Shown here one piece after another: positions 6,298 through 13,258 of a stretch of DNA of 64,000 nt (within the stretch, counting starts at the first letter, position 1; every line of letters begins with the position of its first letter). The translations under genes were made by a program, and so were the position numbers. The notes beneath the pieces were generated by a model. It was not told where the DNA came from and did not search any database. It was given only the letters and a program-made list of their open reading frames with translations. Source of the DNA: Fibrobacter sp. UBA7003 (lineage in GTDB: Bacteria > Fibrobacterota > Fibrobacteria > Fibrobacterales > Fibrobacteraceae); assembly GCA_002449765.1 (NCBI GenBank), contig DJXN01000012.1:1-64000 (forward strand), read 5' to 3'.

Positions 6298-7113
6298 CTA
6301 AACTTGCTTTGTGGCTAAAGTTTCGTTCAGGCTGCCGCTGCGGAAGCCCTGAAGGTCAAGCGAAATGTAGGTAAATCCGATTTTCTTGAAGGCTGCGAGA
6401 ATCTGGTCGCGCTTTTCTAGAACCTTGTTGAAATCTTCGGGCAACACCTCGATGCGTGCGAGGTTGCCGTGCAGGCGCACGCGGAACTGCTTGAAGCCCA
6501 GTTCAAAAAGCAGTTGCTCCGCATTTGATATCATGGAAAGCTTTTCCCGGGAAATGGGTTCTCCGTAAGGGATGCGGCTTGCGAGGCAGGCGAAGGAAGG
6601 CTTGTCCCACGTGGGTAAATCCAGTTGGCGCGAAAGTTCGCGGATGTCTGCTTTTGTGAGCCCGCATTCCAGGAGAGGGCTCCTGATGCCTAGTTCCTGG
6701 AGGGCGCGCATTCCCGGGCGGTAATCGTGAATGTCGTCGGCATTGCTGCCTTCGCAGACGGTTGAAAATCCTGCGGCTTTTGCGCATTCTGTAATTTTCG
6801 AAAACAGGTTGCGCTTGCAGAAGTAGCAACGTTCCCTGGAGTTTTCGGCAAAGCCTTCTACCTGCATTTCGTCAACTTCTATCAGCTGCTGCGGGATTCC
6901 GTGCAACTTGCAGAACTCTCGGGAAAATGCGATTTCGCGCTCGGGGACCATTCCCGCCTGGACGGTGTAGGCGACCATGTTGCTGCCCAGTGCGTCGTGG
7001 GCGACTTTCGCAAGGAACGTGGAATCTACGCCGGCAGAAAATGCGATGGCGACGCGGTCCATTTCGCGCAAGAGGTTTTTCAGTTTTTCAAACTTTTGGC
7101 TCAAGCTTTCCAT
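6298..7113 (-). CDS. larE: LarE, ATP-dependent sacrificial sulfur transferase
   Basis: LarE adenylates the carboxylates of pyridinium bis-carboxylate mononucleotide and donates sulfur from its own cysteine, the second step in making the nickel-pincer nucleotide. The 271-residue length fits the family. Visible motifs are the N-terminal PP-loop AFSAGVDSTFLAKVA (usually SGGVDS; the second Gly is Ala here), ERCYFCKRNLF with a CxxC, and PSFACLASRIPYG, which probably holds the sacrificial Cys. ATG 7113 is preferred because MESLSQKFEKLKNLL is the usual beginning; the frame stays open to ATG 7146. Neither start has a good ribosome site. It is the last gene of larB-larC-larE. No larA-like gene is in the window. 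Confidence 0.92.
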   Translation of the reverse strand: MESLSQKFEKLKNLLREMDRVAIAFSAGVDSTFLAKVAHDALGSNMVAYTVQAGMVPEREIAFSREFCKLHGIPQQLIEVDEMQVEGFAENSRERCYFCKRNLFSKITECAKAAGFSTVCEGSNADDIHDYRPGMRALQELGIRSPLLECGLTKADIRELSRQLDLPTWDKPSFACLASRIPYGEPISREKLSMISNAEQLLFELGFKQFRVRLHGNLARIEVLPEDFNKVLEKRDQILAAFKKIGFTYISLDLQGFRSGSLNETLATKQV

Positions 7114-7153
7114 GTAAAGTAAAATACAAAAATTGCGGCTTGGCAATTCACTT

Positions 7154-8445
7154 TTAGTGCAGTTTCTTCTCGATCGCTTTCTGGATTTCGCGGATGGGAA
7201 CGCCCGCCTTGTCGGCGCATGCTTTCAGGTCGTCAAATTCGGGTTTGATTTTTTCGATGCCGCCCAAAACGGATTTCTTGACGCGAACCTTGCCAAATTC
7301 CGTTTCGACTTCGAAGGTGCTGCGGGCCATGCAGGTGCGTTCTACGGGGAAACGGCGTACGCCGACGGTCGATGTATGCAAGAAAATGGCTTTCTCTACG
7401 GCGGCCAAGTGCTCGCTGTCGGCGAGGGCGCACAGGAGAGTGCCCATGCGGTTTTTCTTCATGTAGCAGGGGATAAAATGGACGTCGCGGGCCCCCGCCT
7501 CGAAAATTTTATCCATGGCGTAGCCCAGTTCTTCAGGAGTGGAATCGTCAATATTCGCTTCAATCTGGAAAACGTTGCAGTCAAGAGCCGCGGACCCCGT
7601 GGTACCGGATGTTGCGTCGCCGCATTTGTCGCCTGCGGAGTCCTCGATGATTTGTGCCCGCAAGAAGTTCGCTCGCCCGAAATCACGCTTGCCGAGACCC
7701 ACGCCCGATTTTAAAATTTTGTAGCTTGCGGGGAGGCTTTCGCTTGTCCGAAGGGCCGCCACGATGCCTGCTCCCGTTGGGGTGACCATTTCGCCCTTCG
7801 TTTCGGTGATGTGAAGCGCGATGCCCGCAGCTTCTGCAATGTGCGCTACCGCCGGGACGGGAATCGGGAGCATTCCATGTTGCGTTTCTACAAAGCCAGA
7901 GCCTTCGTTGAGCCCTGTAACGATGAAGTTCTCTATGCCAAGGTCATCGGCAAGGACGGCGACCGCCAAGATATCGACGATGGAATCGACGGCACCCACT
8001 TCATGGAAATGAACTTCTTCTACGGGCACGCCGTGCGCCTTCGCTTCGGCTTCGGCGATGATGCGGAAAATCTTCTTTGCGGTTTCAAGGGCGCGGGGCG
8101 TGACTGTCCCTGCATTTGCTGCGCGGTCCAGAATCTCGTAAACCTCGGACAAGTGCCGATGCTCGTGATGATGGTGCCCGTGTTCATGGTGATGATGATG
8201 CTCTACATACCCTTCTTCGTGAGAATGCACGTGGTCTGCGTCGTGGTCATGGACATGCACTGCAAAAGAAAGCCCGCAATGCTGTAACTCTTTGAATTCT
8301 CCACATGGACGTGGACGCCTTCTAGGCCGAGCCCCGCAATCGCCGCATCCAGTTTTTCGCGTGATGCCCCAAGTCCAAGAAGTGCGGCAACCGTCATATC
8401 GCCGCTGATACCGCAAGATCCATCAAGATAGAGATATTTCATCAT
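7154..8445 (-). pseudogene. larC: larC, nickel insertion protein, split by a -1 frameshift
   Basis: LarC inserts nickel into the pincer nucleotide using CTP. Residues 1 to about 58 (MKYLYLDGSCGISGDM, an excellent LarC start) read in one frame from 8445. The rest, from SFAVHVHDHD through a long His-rich putative metal-binding segment to the C-terminus at 7154, reads in the -1 frame. The junction lies at about 8271-8274, where the minus strand reads GCGGGCTTTC; one extra C (GGGCCTTTC) would restore a continuous protein of about 430 residues. The downstream part has no start codon of its own at the junction. It may be a genuine mutation, a sequencing error, or recoding: L. plantarum larC is made by programmed frameshifting, although at a different place. 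It overlaps the larB stop (ATGA). Confidence 0.85.
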
Positions 8446-9170
8446 TTTACCTTCAACATTCTAAATGCGGCGATGGCCGCCCCGAAACCGTTATCGATAT
8501 TTACCACCGTCACGCCCTCGGCGCAGGTGTTGAGCATGGTGAGCAGCGCGCTAATCCCGCCGAAAGATGCCCCGTACCCGACCGATGTAGGCACGGCAAT
8601 CACGGGCGCTTTCACGAGTCCGGCAATCACGCCGGGGAGCGCGCCTTCCATTCCGGCAACGGCGATAACTACCGAAGCCTTGCGGATGTCCTCTACCTTC
8701 GAAAGCAGACGGTGTAGCCCCGCAATCCCGACGTCGTACTGGCGCAAGACTTTTACGCCGTTAAATTCCAGCGTCTTGGCGGCTTCTTCGGCGATAGGCA
8801 GGTCCGCAGTTCCTGCGCAACATACGGCCACGGGCCCGAGTTTTGCAACCGTTTGCGCAGCCTTGCCGCCGGAACGCCCGCGATTCTGCCTGGCAGGCGT
8901 TTCATCTGCTAGCGAAATCGTCCGGGAAAGTTCGTCGTAGCAGATTTTCTCACCTGCATTTGCGATGAATTCCGCCTGTTCCTTGCTGCATTTGGTCCCT
9001 AATACGCGGCAGCCTTTGTCCCGGAACTTTCTAAGAATTTTCAGGAGCTGTTCCGACGTCTTGCCCGCGCAATAAACGGCCTCGCTGGTGCCTGTGCGCG
9101 ATTCGCGACTCACGTCCAGCTTGGCAAAACCGAGGTCTTCAAAGGAATCTTTTGAGACAAACTTTTTCAT
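8442..9170 (-). CDS. larB: LarB, pyridinium-3,5-biscarboxylic acid mononucleotide synthase
   Basis: 242 residues. LarB carboxylates and hydrolyses nicotinic acid adenine dinucleotide, the first step of nickel-pincer cofactor synthesis. The C-terminal half has the PurE/AIR-carboxylase-like fold: VAVCCAGTADLPIAEEAA, VVIAVAGMEGALPGVIAGLV and AVPTSVGYGASFGGISALLTML are strongly conserved. The N-terminal half has EAVYCAGKT. The first gene of the lar operon, it overlaps larC by 4 nt. The start at 9170 lies only six bases after a -10-like TATATT (9182-9177), so the message may be leaderless. A MerR-type palindrome at 9186-9203 sits directly upstream. Confidence 0.93.
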   Translation of the reverse strand: MKKFVSKDSFEDLGFAKLDVSRESRTGTSEAVYCAGKTSEQLLKILRKFRDKGCRVLGTKCSKEQAEFIANAGEKICYDELSRTISLADETPARQNRGRSGGKAAQTVAKLGPVAVCCAGTADLPIAEEAAKTLEFNGVKVLRQYDVGIAGLHRLLSKVEDIRKASVVIAVAGMEGALPGVIAGLVKAPVIAVPTSVGYGASFGGISALLTMLNTCAEGVTVVNIDNGFGAAIAAFRMLKVK

Positions 9171-9185
9171 ACTTCTAATATATCA

Positions 9186-9203
9186 CTTAGAGTTGGCTCT
9201 AAG
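9186..9203 (-). promoter_or_regulatory. MerR-type operator in the larB promoter
   Basis: CTTAGAG-TTGG-CTCTAAG, a perfect 7-bp inverted repeat with a 4-base spacer. On the minus strand it is followed by TGA and the -10-like TATATT, so it sits in the long -35/-10 spacer as MerR-family sites do. The same site recurs at 12079 and 12132 around the merR gene. Confidence 0.7.
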
Positions 9204-9224
9204 GAAAATAAATTTTTCTAAAAA

Positions 9225-10166
9225 TCAATAAGGTTTCCAGTTGTCGGCGTCTTTTTCTGCGCCGACCTGGAACTTGGAAGTGGGGGCTGCAAAATCGATG
9301 TCGTCGGCCGCGGGGGAGTCGGTTTCGGCGAGGTCTTTTGCGGATTCGTTCGTCGCAGCGGTCTGCGCAGGCACAGATTCCGTCGCGGTTGCGGTTGAAT
9401 CTCGCGGTGCGATGTTCGGGGCGTTTTCAGGGTGGACTTCTTTCAAGGCGCGCCCCTTGTAACGCCTGGCTGCTAGGAGACCCGCTTCGAAGAGCAGGTA
9501 CGTCGGGACTCCGAGCAACAATTGGCTAACAACATCGGGGGGCGTGAGGAGGGCCGCTAGCACAAGGATTGCCACCACCACATAGGGGCGCTTGCTGCAG
9601 ACGGTCTCGTAATTCACGATGCCCGCGCGGATAAGGGCGTAGGTCACCAGCGGGAACTGGAACATGCATCCGAACGCGAGCGAAAGCCAGAGTGCGAGTG
9701 TTACCAGGTTAGAGACGCCGAATACGGGTTGCAGGGTGGTACTTGCAAAGCTCATGCCGAACTGCACAATCAGCGGGAAGCAGACGACAAGGCAGAAGGC
9801 GACGCCTGCGATAAACAGCCCGCTGGTCATGGCCACGATGGAGCGGATGAATCGTTTCTCGTTGTCGTATAGGGCGGGGAGCACGAACTGCCACATGTTC
9901 CAGGCGATGTAGGGCGAAAACAGCACGCAGTCCAGGAGAGCAGAAATCTTGAGCTGCAGCAGGAACACTTCCATCGGGGAAAAGTAGTGGAGCGTGACGC
10001 CGCCTTGCAGGGCGATTTGCTTACAGAACCAGTCCAGAACGTAGGGCGAAACAAGGAACAGGGGCACTATGCCGATGGCAAGGGCGATAATAGAACGCAA
10101 AAGCGCCCGTCGGAGCGCTTCCAAATGCGAAATCAGCGTATCCTCTTGATCCTGCTTGGTAGTCAT
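9225..10166 (-). CDS. tatC: TatC, twin-arginine translocase receptor subunit
   Basis: 313-residue multi-pass inner-membrane protein that recognises twin-arginine signals. The start at 10166 (MTTKQDQEDTLISHLEALRRALLRS) is typical for TatC. The frame is open to 10277 only because it reads through a repeat (10199-10264), giving a non-TatC sequence. SPYVLDWFC, SPMEVFLLQLK and FGCMFQFPLVTYALIRAGIV mark the family; six transmembrane segments are expected. The last 70 or so residues form an unusual acidic, Ala/Asp-rich cytoplasmic tail. It is downstream of tatA in the same orientation; no tatB-like gene is here, so a TatAC-type system is probable. Confidence 0.93.
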   Translation of the reverse strand: MTTKQDQEDTLISHLEALRRALLRSIIALAIGIVPLFLVSPYVLDWFCKQIALQGGVTLHYFSPMEVFLLQLKISALLDCVLFSPYIAWNMWQFVLPALYDNEKRFIRSIVAMTSGLFIAGVAFCLVVCFPLIVQFGMSFASTTLQPVFGVSNLVTLALWLSLAFGCMFQFPLVTYALIRAGIVNYETVCSKRPYVVVAILVLAALLTPPDVVSQLLLGVPTYLLFEAGLLAARRYKGRALKEVHPENAPNIAPRDSTATATESVPAQTAATNESAKDLAETDSPAADDIDFAAPTSKFQVGAEKDADNWKPY

Positions 10167-10198
10167 AGTGATTAGTGGTTGACTTGTAAACCAAAGTA

Positions 10199-10264
10199 TG
10201 TCACTCTGGAGCGAAGCGATAGAGTCCATGGATCCTATCGACACTTCGTGTCTCCAGGATGACA
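10199..10264. repeat. REP-like palindromic repeat between tatA and tatC
   Basis: TGTCACTCTGGAGCGAAGCG at the left and CTCCAGGATGACA at the right are inverted copies flanking the central GATAGAGTCC-ATG-GATCCTATC. The whole can fold into a long hairpin. Related pieces occur at 2867, 11586 and 53023. Confidence 0.75.
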
Positions 10265-10283
10265 TTGGCTCAACCACTGCTTA

Positions 10284-10484
10284 CTATTTCTTATCTTCTG
10301 CCTCGGCGGCTTTTTCCACCGTCTTCTGCAGGTCTTCGGCTTCTTCCTTTAGGGCGTCTTTCGCCTTCTTGTACTCGTTCTGGGCCTTGCCCAAAGAACG
10401 TGCAAGTTCAGGAATGCGCTTTGCCCCAAACAAAAGGAGCACCACGACCACAATCAGGATTATTTCTGGAATTCCAAGGGACAT
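10284..10484 (-). CDS. tatA: TatA/E-family twin-arginine translocase pore subunit
   Basis: 66 residues: a single N-terminal membrane helix (GIPEIILIVVVVLLLFGAKR), the FGAKRIPELARSLGKA hinge and amphipathic helix, then a charged Lys/Glu tail. All of these are diagnostic for TatA. It oligomerises to form the protein-conducting pore. AGGT lies upstream of the ATG. It is placed between the Tat-signal DUF362 gene and tatC. Confidence 0.95.
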   Translation of the reverse strand: MSLGIPEIILIVVVVLLLFGAKRIPELARSLGKAQNEYKKAKDALKEEAEDLQKTVEKAAEAEDKK

Positions 10485-10565
10485 ATTTTACCTGCCTTTT
10501 CTTAGAAATATAACATAATCCGCGACGGTGACGAGAATTTATCTACGGTGCCGTCGCGAACTAGG

Positions 10566-11570
10566 CTACAGTTCGATAATCCTGTATTTGCGGTTACCCA
10601 TCTTCAGTTTTTCCATGGCGGGCAGCTGGTGCAGGCCCTCGCGGGTCTCGATGCGTTCCTTGAGGTCGTGCAGTTCCTTGGGCGGGAGCTTGTAAACCAT
10701 GTCGACGCTTGCCTGGTCCACCGCCACGATGTCTGTGGAAGCGAGAATGCCGATGTCGCGGCACTTGGGTTCCGCTGCAGAAAGCCCCGCGCAGTCGCAG
10801 TCTACGGACATGCGGCGCAGCACGTTGATAAAGCAGATGTGACCCTTGAAAAAGTCACAGGTTGCCTTTGCGGAATCGGCCATGGTTTCCATGAACAGGG
10901 CTCCGCTGGTTTTCCAGCCTGCCGTGCCGCCCGGTTCCATCTTGGTGGGGCCGCCCTTCACGTATTCGTGAATCATCTTCTTGCCCAGGCGTCCGCCCGC
11001 GCAACCGATGGCGATGTTCTTCATGGAACCGCCAAAACCGCCCATGGCGTGGCCCTTGAAGTGTGTCAGCACGATCATGGAGTCGTAATTCTTGATGTGT
11101 GCACCCATGGACATTTCCTTGAAAATGAGGCCGTCCTTTACGGGAAGCATCACTTCGCCATCTTCGTCCATGATATCCACGTCGCAGAAGGTCCAGCCGT
11201 TCACCTTGAGGGTTTCGCGGTGCTGTTCGGTAGTGTACCGGTCGCCTTCGTACCAGGTGTTGGTCTCCACAATCTTGGAGTTGGGAACCTGTGCCTGGAA
11301 TTCCTTGACCCATTCGCGAGGCAGGATATTGGGGCCGTTCTTTTCGCCGGTGTGGAGCTTGATGGCCACGCGTCCGGTAATGCCCTCGTTGATTTTCTTG
11401 TACAACTTGATGAGGCCGGCGGCACTCAGGTCCTTGGTGAAATAGACGTTGGAAACGTCCTTTCCGGGTTCCTTCTGTTCCATGGATTTCCCTTTCGCGA
11501 AAGCGGGTGTGAATACGGCGGAAGCGAGTGCTGCTGCGCCTGCGGTTTTTAAAAAGTCTCTTCTGTCCAT
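10566..11570 (-). CDS. Tat-exported DUF362-domain protein
   Basis: 334 residues. The N-terminus MDRRDFLKTAGAAALASAVF is a textbook twin-arginine signal, so the protein is exported folded, probably with a cofactor. The rest matches DUF362: VAIKLHTGEKN, MIVLTHFKGHAMGGFGGSMKN, AIGCAGGRLGKKMIHE and the cysteine cluster SVDCDCAG. DUF362 proteins are often iron-sulfur associated but their reaction is not established. No canonical CxxCxxCxxxCP ferredoxin motif is seen here. The gene is directly upstream of tatA and tatC and shares their direction, which suggests it is a main client of this Tat system. Confidence 0.88.
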   Translation of the reverse strand: MDRRDFLKTAGAAALASAVFTPAFAKGKSMEQKEPGKDVSNVYFTKDLSAAGLIKLYKKINEGITGRVAIKLHTGEKNGPNILPREWVKEFQAQVPNSKIVETNTWYEGDRYTTEQHRETLKVNGWTFCDVDIMDEDGEVMLPVKDGLIFKEMSMGAHIKNYDSMIVLTHFKGHAMGGFGGSMKNIAIGCAGGRLGKKMIHEYVKGGPTKMEPGGTAGWKTSGALFMETMADSAKATCDFFKGHICFINVLRRMSVDCDCAGLSAAEPKCRDIGILASTDIVAVDQASVDMVYKLPPKELHDLKERIETREGLHQLPAMEKLKMGNRKYRIIEL

Positions 11571-11585
11571 AGTTTACCTTGAGCC

Positions 11586-11623
11586 TGTCATTCTGGAGAA
11601 CCGAAGGTTCGATAGAATCCAGG
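11586..11623. repeat. REP-like repeat fragment
   Basis: TGTCATTCTGGAGAACCGAA followed by GGTTCGATAGAATCCAGG, a short hairpin (AACCGAAGGTT core) with the same GTCATTCTGGAG and GATAGAATCC blocks as the repeat at 10199. It lies between the DUF362 gene and the membrane-protein gene upstream. Confidence 0.6.
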
Positions 11624-11634
11624 CAGTTGCTTAT

Positions 11635-12039
11635 TTAGTGGTTAGTGTGGACCTCGGCCTTGGCGAGGGTTTGGGCCTTGTACTTGCGTGCGATAATCAT
11701 CACCGCCCATACGGACGTGATAAATGCCGACATGGCAACGCCTACCGTTGACATTTCCCGCACCATCTCGGAAACACCTTCGGGGCTTGTGGCAGCGGTA
11801 AAGAAGGGATAACTCCACATGAGTTCTCCGTTCATGACATGGTCGATAATTAGGACGCCAGTCACGAGCCAGAGCATACGGGCAAGCAGGCGCAGGCTTT
11901 TATAGAAGGGTTGCGGACCGCCAGAAACCGCGGCTTCAAGGTTTCTGGATTCACTTTTAGACTTGTCGGTCTGCTGCAACACGAGGGTTGCGATGGTGGT
12001 GACGACCGCTTCGGCCATGGGCACGACAAAACAGGCCAT
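11635..12039 (-). CDS. Small integral membrane protein, unknown function
   Basis: 134 residues with about three hydrophobic segments: the N-terminal MACFVVPMAEAVVTTIATLV, a central LLARMLWLVTGVLIIDHVMN and a C-terminal VGVAMSAFITSVWAVMIIAR. I recognise it as a conserved bacterial membrane protein without an assigned function. AAGGAGA is five bases upstream of the ATG. It is the first gene of a minus-strand run with the DUF362 protein, tatA and tatC. Its promoter carries the palindrome at 12079-12096 between a TCAACA and a TATTAT, so it is probably a direct target of the MerR regulator encoded divergently. Confidence 0.75.
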   Translation of the reverse strand: MACFVVPMAEAVVTTIATLVLQQTDKSKSESRNLEAAVSGGPQPFYKSLRLLARMLWLVTGVLIIDHVMNGELMWSYPFFTAATSPEGVSEMVREMSTVGVAMSAFITSVWAVMIIARKYKAQTLAKAEVHTNH

Positions 12040-12078
12040 AAAATCTCCTTTTGAATAAGTTCTATAAGAAATATAATA

Positions 12079-12096
12079 CTTAGAGTTTACTCTAGG
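12079..12096 (-). promoter_or_regulatory. MerR-type operator in the promoter of the membrane protein/DUF362/tat run
   Basis: CTTAGAG-TTTA-CTCTAGG, one mismatch from a perfect palindrome. On the minus strand it fills exactly the 18-base spacer between TCAACA (-35-like) and TATTAT (-10-like), which is the geometry MerR activators act on. Confidence 0.72.
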
Positions 12097-12131
12097 TGTT
12101 GAGTTTTTGTGAAAAAAGTTGAAAAATTTAA

Positions 12132-12149
12132 TTTAGAGTTGGCTCTAAC
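12132..12149 (+). promoter_or_regulatory. MerR-type operator upstream of merR
   Basis: TTTAGAG-TTGG-CTCTAAC, the same core as the site at 9186. A TATCAT at 12152-12157 lies just downstream and TTTAAT about 19 bases before it, consistent with an autoregulated promoter for the merR-flavodoxin pair. Confidence 0.65.
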
Positions 12150-12186
12150 TCTATCATTTGGGCGAAAATATTTATATTTTGTAAAT

Positions 12187-12633
12187 ATGAGTTACTCCAT
12201 AGGTGATGTCGTCAAGAAAACAGGACTTTCGGCCTATACCCTGCGCTATTACGAAAAAGAGGGCCTGCTTCCCTTTGTCAAGAAGAACGCCTCGGGCGTG
12301 CGGGCCTACAGCGACGAAGACCTTCGCTGGCTTACCATGATTGAATGCCTCAAGGATTCGGGACTGCAAATCAAGGAAATCCGCCAGTACATCGAGTGGT
12401 TCAACGAGGGCGATTCTACGCTTTCCCAAAGGCTGTCCCTTTTTGAAAACCGCCGCAAGATTCTTGAAAAGGAAATGGCCCGCCTTACGGTGGTCATGAA
12501 CAAGATTCGCTACAAGGAACTGCTGTACCGGGAAGCCATTCGGGTGGGGAACCTGGAAATCGCCACCAACGAAAAGCGGTTCATGCAGCTGAAGAAAAAG
12601 TTGTTCGAATCCCCGGACGATTTTGACAAGTAG
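12187..12633 (+). CDS. MerR-family transcriptional regulator (AdhR/NmlR-like)
   Basis: 148 residues. The N-terminal winged helix MSYSIGDVVKKTGLSAYTLR, then YYEKEGLLPF and GVRAYSDEDLRWL, is diagnostic of MerR; a long dimerising coiled coil follows from about residue 80. Cys54 in MIECLKDSGLQIKEI is at the position of the thiol used by AdhR/NmlR-type regulators to sense aldehydes and other electrophiles, so a similar input is plausible. The start is ATG 12187, chosen because MSYSIGDV is canonical; 26 open codons upstream run through the operator. Likely targets are itself and the downstream flavodoxin, the divergent membrane protein/DUF362/tat run, and larB. Confidence 0.9.
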   Translation: MSYSIGDVVKKTGLSAYTLRYYEKEGLLPFVKKNASGVRAYSDEDLRWLTMIECLKDSGLQIKEIRQYIEWFNEGDSTLSQRLSLFENRRKILEKEMARLTVVMNKIRYKELLYREAIRVGNLEIATNEKRFMQLKKKLFESPDDFDK

Positions 12634-12675
12634 AATTTTAATAAAGAAACATTTTTCATAACAAAGGAATTTATC

Positions 12676-13257
12676 ATGAAGGTCGTTTTATTCAATGGTA
12701 GCCGTCGCGAAAAGGGTTGCACCTACACGGCTCTGAACCTGGTGGCTGGCGAACTCAAGGCCGCTGGCATCGAGACGGAAATCTTCTTTGTGGGTGGTCG
12801 CGTGCTGAAGGGCGAAACCGATGCCGTGGTTCACGAAGCCAAGGAAATCCTTAAAACTGCCGACGCCGTCGTTTACGGCTCCCCGGTCTATTATGCATCC
12901 CCGAGTGGCGAGATGCTGATGTTCTTGGACAGGCTTTACGGCATTGCCGAAGCGGAACTGCTCTTTAAGCCCGCCGCAACGGTTGCTTCTGCCCGCCGTG
13001 CCGGCACTACCGCAACGCTCGACGCCCTGAACAAGTACCCCACCTTTGCGCAACAGCCCCTGGTGACATCTCGCTATTGGAACATGGTTCACGGTTCCAG
13101 CCCGGAAGATGTGCTGAAGGACGATGAGGGCGTGCAGATTATGAAGGAACTGGGCCGCAACATGGCGTGGATCCTGAAGAGCATCGAAGCGGGCAAGAAG
13201 GCGGGTGTCGTGCAGCCTATTGCCGAAAAGAAAATCTTCACGAACTTTATCCGCTAG
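12676..13257 (+). CDS. Flavodoxin-like NAD(P)H-dependent FMN reductase family protein
   Basis: 193 residues. The start KVVLFNGSRREKGCTYTAL is the phosphate-binding loop of the flavodoxin-fold FMN reductase/iron-sulfur flavoprotein family. YGSPVYYASPSGEMLMFLDR is the second FMN-contacting segment. The protein is expected to be cytoplasmic and to bind FMN; the electron acceptor is unknown. AAAGGA precedes ATG 12676. It lies 42 nt after merR in the same direction and is probably cotranscribed, so it would respond to the same stress. No CxxCxxC iron-sulfur motif is present. Confidence 0.88.
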   Translation: MKVVLFNGSRREKGCTYTALNLVAGELKAAGIETEIFFVGGRVLKGETDAVVHEAKEILKTADAVVYGSPVYYASPSGEMLMFLDRLYGIAEAELLFKPAATVASARRAGTTATLDALNKYPTFAQQPLVTSRYWNMVHGSSPEDVLKDDEGVQIMKELGRNMAWILKSIEAGKKAGVVQPIAEKKIFTNFIR

Positions 13258-13258
13258 A

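Noticed and set aside
8150..8260. His-codon-rich stretch as a possible repeat array
   Set aside because: It encodes the His-rich metal-binding part of LarC.
10167..10277. Upstream extension of tatC
   Set aside because: It is a translation of the REP-like repeat; canonical TatC begins at 10166.
10548..11552. Long plus-strand ORF (334 codons) over the DUF362 gene
   Set aside because: Mirror of the minus-strand gene; no ribosome site and no domain, whereas the minus strand has a full Tat signal and DUF362 motifs.
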